The notes under the pieces are model-generated. The model saw nothing but the letters and a program-made list of their open reading frames with translations. It was not told the DNA's origin and made no database searches. A program made the position numbers and the translations under genes. A stretch of DNA of 37,900 nucleotides from JACZWL01 sp046756445 (GTDB lineage: Bacteria > Pseudomonadota > Gammaproteobacteria > Steroidobacterales > Woeseiaceae), in the NCBI GenBank assembly GCA_046756445.1, contig JBHHWI010000018.1, forward strand, positions 1 through 37,900, read 5' to 3'. Below, piece after piece: positions 32,664-37,900 of this stretch (within the stretch, counting starts at the first letter, position 1; each line of letters opens with the position of its first letter).

Positions 32664-33401
32664 TTGCGAGCCACGGGCAAATTCTTGGGATTTCTCTGGG
32701 GCATCGGTGCCTGGTGCATCTTCGGACTATGCGTGCTCGCCGCCATTCTCGCAGCCCTGTTGCTGCCCGGCGAGGACCGGCGCAGGCGCTGGGTCAGCGC
32801 TGCCGGTCGGGCCATTTTCCTGCTCTGCGGCATCAGGGCGTCGATACGCGGCCTCGGGAAGATTCCCGCGAGCCAGTCAATCGTCGTTGCGAATCACGCC
32901 AGCTATGTGGACGGCATCATTCTGAAGGCATTTCTGCCGCCACGCTTTGGTTTCGTCATCAAGAACGAGATGCGCAGGGTTCCGCTGGCCGGTTTCCTGC
33001 TTCGGCGGATCGGCTCCCAGTTCGTCGAACGCTTCGATGCCTCCGGCAGCGCGAGGGACGCCCGCCGGCTTCTGAAAGTCGCCGAATCGGGAGAATCGCT
33101 GGCGTTTTTCCCGGAAGGTACGTTTCGCGACAAACCGGGTCTCGACCGATTTCGCGCGGGGGCCTTTGCCGTGGCGATCAATAGCAAACTGCCCGTCGTG
33201 CCCGTGGTCATCTCCGGATCCCGGCATATTCTGCCTTCGCAGACACTCATACCGAGGCATGGCCATCTGCGGCTCGACGTGCTCGATCCGATCAGTCCCG
33301 GCGATGCGGCATCCGGCGACAGCAAGGACCTCGCGGAACTCGCTCGCCAGCGCATCCTGACCGTGCTCGACGAACCGGACCTGTTGACCACCACGGCATG
33401 A
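32664..33401 (+). CDS. 1-acyl-sn-glycerol-3-phosphate acyltransferase (PlsC family)
   Basis: 245 aa. An N-terminal membrane helix (about 15-34) is followed by the LPLAT domain with NHASYVD (HX4D at His78 to Asp83) and FPEGTFR (149-155). The PVVPVVISGSR block comes after. It acylates lysophosphatidic acid to phosphatidic acid, or a related lysolipid. The start is TTG at 32664, the only plausible start before the helix, with GGAG about 9 nt upstream. Divergent CRP-type sites lie upstream. Confidence 0.88.
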   Translation: MRATGKFLGFLWGIGAWCIFGLCVLAAILAALLLPGEDRRRRWVSAAGRAIFLLCGIRASIRGLGKIPASQSIVVANHASYVDGIILKAFLPPRFGFVIKNEMRRVPLAGFLLRRIGSQFVERFDASGSARDARRLLKVAESGESLAFFPEGTFRDKPGLDRFRAGAFAVAINSKLPVVPVVISGSRHILPSQTLIPRHGHLRLDVLDPISPGDAASGDSKDLAELARQRILTVLDEPDLLTTTA

Positions 33402-33473
33402 ACGCCGAGACCATCTTGCGTCAAAGTGCAAAAATGCGGACAGTAGCGAACCTTTGAGCAGGATTACTCTTCG

Positions 33474-34655
33474 ATGAGAGATGACAACATCGTTATCGTC
33501 GCGGCGCGCCGCACGCCCCTGGGCTCATTTCAGGGGGTTCTCAGTCCGATGGCCGCGACCGACCTTTCGGCCGCAGCAACGAGAGCGGCATTGACGGACT
33601 GCGGACTCGACCCGTCCGAGGTCGATGAAGTCCTGCTCGGCTGCGTGCTGCCGGCCGGCCTCGGGCAGGCGCCGGCCAGGCAGGCCGCGCTGGCCGCCGG
33701 CGTTCCGGCGGGCGTCCCCTGCACGACTGTCAACAAGGTGTGCGGATCCGGAATGAAAACGACGATGCTGGGGCATGACCTGATCGCTGCCGGCAGCGCC
33801 TCAATCGTTGTCGCCGGCGGTTTGGAATCGATGAGCAACGCGCCGTACCTGATGCCGAAAGCGCGCGAAGGCTTTCGCATGGGTCATCAGGAAGTACTCG
33901 ATCACATGTTTTTCGACGGACTACAGAATCCGTACGACGGCAACATGATGGGGCATTTCGCCGAACTCACCGCTGACAAGTACGGGTTCACGCGCGAGCA
34001 ACAGGATGAATTCGCAATTTCTTCGGTGACACGCGCCAGGGAAGCGGCCGCGAGCGGCCTGTTCGAGTCGGAGATCGCACCGGTAATCGTGAAACACCGC
34101 AAGGAAGAGCTGACCGTAAACGAGGACGAGGGCCCGCAAAAAGCGAATATCGACAGGATCCCCACACTCAAGGCCGCGTTTCGAAAGGACGGCACGGTGA
34201 CCGCGGCCAGCTCGTCATCGATTTCCGACGGCGCGGCGTCGCTTGTCCTGATGTCGGCCAGCGAGGCGAAGCGGCGGGAGACGGAACCGCTCGCAAGGGT
34301 CGCGGGGCATTCGAGCTTTGCCCAGGAACCGGCCTGGTTCACGACCTCGCCCGTCTACGCGATCAGGGCGCTGCACGAGCGGCTGGACTGGCACAGGGAC
34401 ACGGTGGTTCTCTATGAGGTCAACGAAGCTTTCGCCTGCGTCACCATGGCGGCGATGCGCGATATCGGTATTGCGCACGACAAGATGAACGTGAACGGCG
34501 GCGCGTGCGCGCTCGGCCATCCGATCGGTGCCTCCGGCGCGCGGATCATCGTGACACTTATTAATGCCCTGCGCCGCCGTGGCGGCGGCCGAGGTATTGC
34601 ATCACTGTGCATTGGCGGCGGCGAAGCCGTCGCTGTAGGAATCGAGACGAACTAG
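33474..34655 (+). CDS. Acetyl-CoA C-acyltransferase (thiolase)
   Basis: 393 aa. Thiolase catalytic residues are all present: nucleophile Cys90 (VNKVCGSGMK), His349 (CALGHPIGASGAR) and Cys379 (SLCIGGGEA), with NEAFA. Length and the C-terminal pattern fit the tetrameric acetyl-CoA acetyltransferase class (AtoB/PhaA/ACAT1), acting in fatty acid or ketone-body/isoleucine degradation or in PHB synthesis. It is 13 bp before the HSD10-type SDR, so the pair is probably co-transcribed. 72 bp separate it from plsC. Confidence 0.93.
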   Translation: MRDDNIVIVAARRTPLGSFQGVLSPMAATDLSAAATRAALTDCGLDPSEVDEVLLGCVLPAGLGQAPARQAALAAGVPAGVPCTTVNKVCGSGMKTTMLGHDLIAAGSASIVVAGGLESMSNAPYLMPKAREGFRMGHQEVLDHMFFDGLQNPYDGNMMGHFAELTADKYGFTREQQDEFAISSVTRAREAAASGLFESEIAPVIVKHRKEELTVNEDEGPQKANIDRIPTLKAAFRKDGTVTAASSSSISDGAASLVLMSASEAKRRETEPLARVAGHSSFAQEPAWFTTSPVYAIRALHERLDWHRDTVVLYEVNEAFACVTMAAMRDIGIAHDKMNVNGGACALGHPIGASGARIIVTLINALRRRGGGRGIASLCIGGGEAVAVGIETN

Positions 34656-34668
34656 CGGGGACAAAGGC

Positions 34669-35436
34669 ATGGACATTTCTTCGGCCAAAGCCGTCATCAC
34701 CGGCGGTGCGTCCGGGCTCGGACAGGCTACCGCGAGGCGCGTGGTGGACGCCGGCGGACGCGCCGCGTTGCTGGATGTAAATGACGAACAGGGCGCCAGG
34801 AGCGCGAATGACCTGGGGCGCCGCGCAGTATTCGTGAAGACCGACGTCACGGACGAAGGTGGAGTCAGGAAGTCACTGAGTGAGGCAGCCGAATTCATGG
34901 ACGGCATTACGCTTGTGGTCAACTGCGCCGGCGTGTTGTTCCCCGAACGCGTCCTGGGCCGGGAAGGACCGGCAGCGGTGGACTCGTTCGCCAAAACGAT
35001 TCAGATCAACCTCGTCGGCTCCTACATCGTTATCAAGGAGGCGGCCGTGATCATGCAGCGGAACGAGCCTGATGCGGAAGGAGAGCGTGGCGTCGTGATC
35101 AGCACCGCATCGGTCGCGGCGTTCGAGGGTCAGATCGGCCAGGCATCGTACTCGGCATCCAAGGGCGGGGTTATCGGCATGATGCTGCCGATCGCACGGG
35201 AGCTGGCGCGATTCGGCATCCGGGTCAACACGATTGCGCCCGGTATTTTCATGACGCCGATGATGGCCGGGCTTCCCGAGGAAGTTCAGCGGTCGCTGGG
35301 CGCGCAGGTGCCCTTCCCGCCACGCCTCGGCCGGCCGGAGGAGTTCGCCGATCTCGTCGCGAGCATCGTCGGCAATACGATGATCAACGGCGAGACGATC
35401 AGGCTGGACGGCGCCATAAGGATGCAGCCCAAGTAG
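34669..35436 (+). CDS. SDR oxidoreductase of the 3-hydroxyacyl-CoA dehydrogenase type 2 (HSD10) class
   Basis: 255 aa classical SDR. Cofactor motif TGGASGLG is at 11-18, NCAG at 85-88, catalytic Ser148 and Tyr161/Lys165 (YSASK). The tail PFPPRLGRPEEFADLV...NGETIRLDGA is typical of HSD17B10-like enzymes that oxidise short or branched 3-hydroxyacyl-CoA. It follows thiolase closely, which fits consecutive beta-oxidation steps. It converges on the ETF-QO gene with a 12-bp gap and no terminator. Confidence 0.9.
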   Translation: MDISSAKAVITGGASGLGQATARRVVDAGGRAALLDVNDEQGARSANDLGRRAVFVKTDVTDEGGVRKSLSEAAEFMDGITLVVNCAGVLFPERVLGREGPAAVDSFAKTIQINLVGSYIVIKEAAVIMQRNEPDAEGERGVVISTASVAAFEGQIGQASYSASKGGVIGMMLPIARELARFGIRVNTIAPGIFMTPMMAGLPEEVQRSLGAQVPFPPRLGRPEEFADLVASIVGNTMINGETIRLDGAIRMQPK

Positions 35437-35448
35437 CGGATACTGTCT

Positions 35449-37110
35449 CTACATCCCCGTGTAATTCGGCCCACCGCCGCCTTCGGGTACTGTCCAGACG
35501 ATGTTCTGCCTGGGGTCCTTGATATCGCAGGTCTTGCAATGCACGCAGTTCGGCGCGTTGATCTGGAAGGCGGGCTGGCCGTTTTCCGTGACGATCTCGT
35601 AGACGCCGGCGGGGCAGTACCGCTGGGCCGGTTCGTCGTATTCAGGCAGATTGTATTCGACCGGTATCGACGCGTCGTCGAGTTTCAGGTGAGAGGGCTG
35701 GTCCTCCTCGTGATTGGTGCTCGACAGGAAGACCGACGACAGGCGATCGAAACTGATTACGCCGTCCGGCTTCGGGTATTCGATCTTTTTGACGTCGCTC
35801 GCTTTTCTGAGGGATTCGTGGTCGGCGTGCCGGTCATGGAACGTGAAGGGCAGCTTGCCGCGGAAGATGTTCTGGTCCATGAAGGTAAAGGCGGCACCGA
35901 GAAATGCGCCGAACTTCGTCAGTGAGGGGCCGAAGTTTCGGGCCCGGTAGAGTTCGTCGTACACCCACGATCCACGGACGCTCTGTGCATAGGTGTCCAG
36001 AACGCCGTACCCGTCGTCACCTTCTCCCAGTGCGCTGAATACGCTTTCGGCCGCCAGCATGCCGGTCTTGATCGCCGTGTGCGCGCCCTTGATTTTCACG
36101 GTATTCAGAAATCCGGCGTCGCAGCCCACGAGCAACCCTCCGGGAAAGACCAGTCTGGGCAGTGATTGGAGGCCGCCCTTGTTGACCGCTCGGGCGCCGT
36201 AGGCCAGCCGTTTGCCGCCCTCGAGTGTTTGTCGAATCCTGGGGTGTTGCTTCCAGCGCTGAAGTTCCTCGAACGGCGCGAGATGCGGATTTGTGTAATT
36301 CAACGCGATGATCAGTCCCAGATACACCTGATTGTCCCGGGCGTGGTACAGGAACCCGCCGCCTTCGGTCTTGTTGTCGAGCGGCCATCCCATCGTGTGC
36401 ACGACCAGGCCTTCGCGGTGATTCGAGGGATCGATCTCCCAGATTTCCTTGAGACCGATGCCATAGCGCTGCGGATCGGCGTCCTTTCGCAATTCGAACC
36501 GTTCCATGAGTTCCTCGCCGAGATTGCCCCGGCAGCCTTCCGCAAATATGGTGTATTTCCCGAGCAGCTCATAGCCTGCCTGAAAGGTTTCCTTGCGCCG
36601 GCCGTCTTTACCGATCCCTACGTCACTGGTCGCTATGCCACGTACCCGCCCCTGATCGTCATAAAGCACCTCGGATGCGGCGAAGCCCGGGAAGACGTTT
36701 ACGCCCATCGCCTCGGCCCGCTCCCCCATCCACTGGCAGAGCCGGCCAAGACTGACGACGTAATTACCCTCGTTGTGCATCGGCTTCGGGACGAACGGCC
36801 CGGGTACCGTGATCGATTTCGCGGGGCCGAGAAAGTAATGAATGGTATCGCCCGATACGGCGGTTGTTACGGGGGCTCCCTGCTGCCGATAGTCCGGAAA
36901 CAATTCCTCGAGTGCCCTCGGGTCGAGAATATTGCCGGACAAGATATGTGCCCCGATCTCGGATCCTTTCTCGACGACCACGACCGAGGATTCCCGGTTC
37001 TCGTTATTTGCGAGTTGCATCAATCGACAGGCGGCAGCGAGCCCGGCCGGACCGCCGCCGACGACGACGACATCAAACTCCATCGACTCGCGTTCGATCG
37101 CATCAGACAT
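35449..37110 (-). CDS. Electron transfer flavoprotein-ubiquinone oxidoreductase
   Basis: 553 aa from ATG 37110. It passes electrons from reduced ETF to ubiquinone at the membrane. The FAD-binding motif VVVGGGPAGLAAA is at 14-26. The C-terminal [4Fe-4S] ligands are Cys499, Cys522, Cys525 and Cys528 (NCVHCKTCD). The open frame upstream to 37215 lies over the inverted repeat and is not conserved in kind. ETF alpha and beta genes are not in the window. The start lies 33 bp from a likely operator. Confidence 0.96.
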   Translation of the reverse strand: MSDAIERESMEFDVVVVGGGPAGLAAACRLMQLANNENRESSVVVVEKGSEIGAHILSGNILDPRALEELFPDYRQQGAPVTTAVSGDTIHYFLGPAKSITVPGPFVPKPMHNEGNYVVSLGRLCQWMGERAEAMGVNVFPGFAASEVLYDDQGRVRGIATSDVGIGKDGRRKETFQAGYELLGKYTIFAEGCRGNLGEELMERFELRKDADPQRYGIGLKEIWEIDPSNHREGLVVHTMGWPLDNKTEGGGFLYHARDNQVYLGLIIALNYTNPHLAPFEELQRWKQHPRIRQTLEGGKRLAYGARAVNKGGLQSLPRLVFPGGLLVGCDAGFLNTVKIKGAHTAIKTGMLAAESVFSALGEGDDGYGVLDTYAQSVRGSWVYDELYRARNFGPSLTKFGAFLGAAFTFMDQNIFRGKLPFTFHDRHADHESLRKASDVKKIEYPKPDGVISFDRLSSVFLSSTNHEEDQPSHLKLDDASIPVEYNLPEYDEPAQRYCPAGVYEIVTENGQPAFQINAPNCVHCKTCDIKDPRQNIVWTVPEGGGGPNYTGM

Positions 37111-37142
37111 TGGCCGGACCTCCGTTTGTCCTGGACATTCTA

Positions 37143-37178
37143 GCCTGAATATTGCGCTGACTGGCGCAATATTCAGGC
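37143..37178. promoter_or_regulatory. 15-bp inverted repeat, candidate operator of the ETF-QO/marR pair
   Basis: Arms GCCTGAATATTGCGC (37143-37157) and GCGCAATATTCAGGC (37164-37178) are perfect reverse complements around TGACTG. Each arm contains GAATATTGC/GCAATATTC. It lies 33-68 bp upstream of the ETF-QO ATG. The same 9-mer recurs at 37313-37321 before marR. AT-centred palindromes of this kind suit MarR-family dimers. Confidence 0.6.
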
Positions 37179-37312
37179 CACCATTCAGTTGTTGTAGTCT
37201 TGCTGCGGTGAGCATTCACACCGCCTACCAGGAAAGCCTAAGGTGTCGCCGTTTGGGAATTGGTTATTCGTATTCAAATCATTTGGTTTTCAATGATCTC
37301 GGGCGGTCTCGT

Positions 37313-37337
37313 GCAATATTCGAGCTGGCCTTATACT
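37313..37337 (+). promoter_or_regulatory. Candidate marR promoter with a GCAATATTC element
   Basis: TATACT (37332-37337) could be the marR -10, with a start near 37344 and a leader of about 29 nt. GCAATATTC (37313-37321), the core of the upstream inverted repeat, overlaps the -35/spacer region. It is flanked by an imperfect CTCG...CGAG pair. Binding there would block transcription, so autoregulation is plausible. Confidence 0.4.
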
Positions 37338-37372
37338 CGCCAGGGAGCAGGCGAACCGATCCGGACGATGTG

Positions 37373-37828
37373 ATGAAGAGCGAACTGATACTGGAAGATT
37401 TTTTGCCCTATCGGCTATCCATACTTTCCAATACGGTCAGCAGCACGATTGCCAGCGCATATAACAGGCGTTTCGGGCTGTCGGTTCCGGAATGGCGCGT
37501 TATCGCCGTCCTGGGGCGGTTCCCGGGCCTGTCCGCCGTCGAGGTCGCCGAGCGCACGTTGATGGACAAGGTTGCCGTCAGCCGCGCAGTGACCAGACTG
37601 ATCAAGTCTGGTCGGATCGACCGCCAGTTCGCGGACGCGGACCGCCGGCGCTCCATCCTCAAGCTCTCCGACGAGGGCAGAAAGGTCCACGACGAGATCG
37701 CACCGCTGGCGCTGAGATTCGAAGAGGACCTTCTGCATGGACTTAGCGCAGAGGAGATTCAGACGTTGAACGTCATCATGGAGCGCCTGCTGGCGCGCGC
37801 TCGCCTCATCGGGGCGCCGCAGCGATAG
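37373..37828 (+). CDS. MarR family transcriptional regulator
   Basis: 151 aa. It has the MarR winged-helix fold. An N-terminal dimerisation helix leads to LSVPEWRVIAVLGRFPGLSAVEVAER (about 36-61), then DKVAVSRAVTRLIKSGRI and the wing with the conserved DADRRRSILKLSDEG (88-102). The C-terminal dimer helices are complete. The start is ATG 37373; the frame is open far upstream through non-coding DNA. It is divergent from the ETF-QO gene across 262 bp with a shared inverted repeat. Confidence 0.9.
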   Translation: MKSELILEDFLPYRLSILSNTVSSTIASAYNRRFGLSVPEWRVIAVLGRFPGLSAVEVAERTLMDKVAVSRAVTRLIKSGRIDRQFADADRRRSILKLSDEGRKVHDEIAPLALRFEEDLLHGLSAEEIQTLNVIMERLLARARLIGAPQR

Positions 37829-37830
37829 CG

Positions 37831-37860
37831 GTCCGACCGGCTGCTAGCAGTCTGTCGGAC
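37831..37860. repeat. Palindromic element at the right edge
   Basis: GTCCGAC (37831-37837) and GTCGGAC (37854-37860) flank the palindrome CTGCTAGCAG (37841-37850). The whole 30 bp is symmetric apart from the CGG/TCT pair. It starts 2 bp after the marR stop and lacks a T run, so it is a poor terminator. The sequence looks like the end of an insertion sequence, but the window ends 40 bp later. Confidence 0.4.
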
Positions 37861-37900
37861 TTAGGGGCTCGTTACGAGGCGAGTGGGAAATCGAGGATAG

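Noticed and set aside
36932..37372. Extended MarR protein starting inside the ETF-QO gene
   Set aside because: The added part overlaps the ETF-QO gene and promoter region; the winged-helix protein begins at 37373.
1..37900. CRISPR array, prophage or complete insertion sequence
   Set aside because: No regularly spaced repeats, no phage structural genes and no transposase gene were seen; the one recombinase is chromosomal XerD.

Overview
The window is a gene-dense, GC-rich (by eye about 60%) stretch of chromosome from a gammaproteobacterium. Gene order matches E. coli-type blocks: queA-tgt-yajC-secD-secF-suhB, trmJ-isc, ndk-rlmN-pilW-rodZ-hisS-yfgM-bamB-der, guaB-guaA-tadA-mltF and dsbC-xerD. 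A MetX-family protein of the Xanthomonas serine O-succinyltransferase type and a beta-oxidation cluster suggest a Xanthomonadales-like or Woeseiaceae/Steroidobacterales-like lineage; that placement is inference. No CRISPR array, prophage or complete insertion sequence is visible. The only possible mobile-element trace is a palindrome at the right edge.

Layout, left to right. 55-1191 (-) is a CsgG/HfaB-like secreted protein, divergent from mltF (+). mltF converges on tadA, which follows guaB-guaA (-) in one operon. xseA and an M23 endopeptidase (+) run divergently from guaB and converge on a long minus-strand operon: ndk-rlmN-pilW-rodZ-hisS-yfgM-bamB-der-metX. Upstream of it lies trmJ-iscS-iscU-like-iscA (-), divergent from suhB (+). 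suhB converges on queA-tgt-yajC-secD-secF (-). Above queA is a second minus-strand run: sigma factor, single-span membrane protein, PDZ protein and NDUFA9-like SDR. A tRNA-Leu(CAA) and a zinc-ribbon Nudix hydrolase (+) face dsbC and xerD (-) across a perfect hairpin. plsC (+) is divergent from xerD, with two CRP-type palindromes in between. The right end carries thiolase and HSD10-type SDR genes (+), ETF-ubiquinone oxidoreductase (-) and a MarR regulator (+). A 15-bp inverted repeat lies between the last two.

How the genes work together. Most are housekeeping: GMP synthesis (guaB, guaA), tRNA and rRNA modification (tadA, trmJ, queA, tgt, rlmN), ribosome assembly (der), envelope assembly (secDF-yajC, bamB, yfgM, rodZ, pilW, mltF, M23) and sulfur/Fe-S metabolism (metX-type, iscS, iscA). 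The right end looks like a fatty-acid or branched-chain acyl-CoA oxidation module passing electrons to ubiquinone, perhaps controlled by the MarR protein.

Most unusual points: (1) a reduced isc cluster whose IscU-like protein keeps only one of three ligand cysteines and has lost the HscA-binding motif, next to an IscS without the usual C-terminal tail and with no hscA, hscB, fdx or iscR beside it; (2) a sigma factor / membrane protein / periplasmic PDZ module; (3) repeated GCAATATTC elements around the ETF-QO/marR promoters; (4) paired CRP-type sites between xerD and plsC. Translational coupling by 4-nt start/stop overlaps is very frequent, and convergent genes have almost no spacers.
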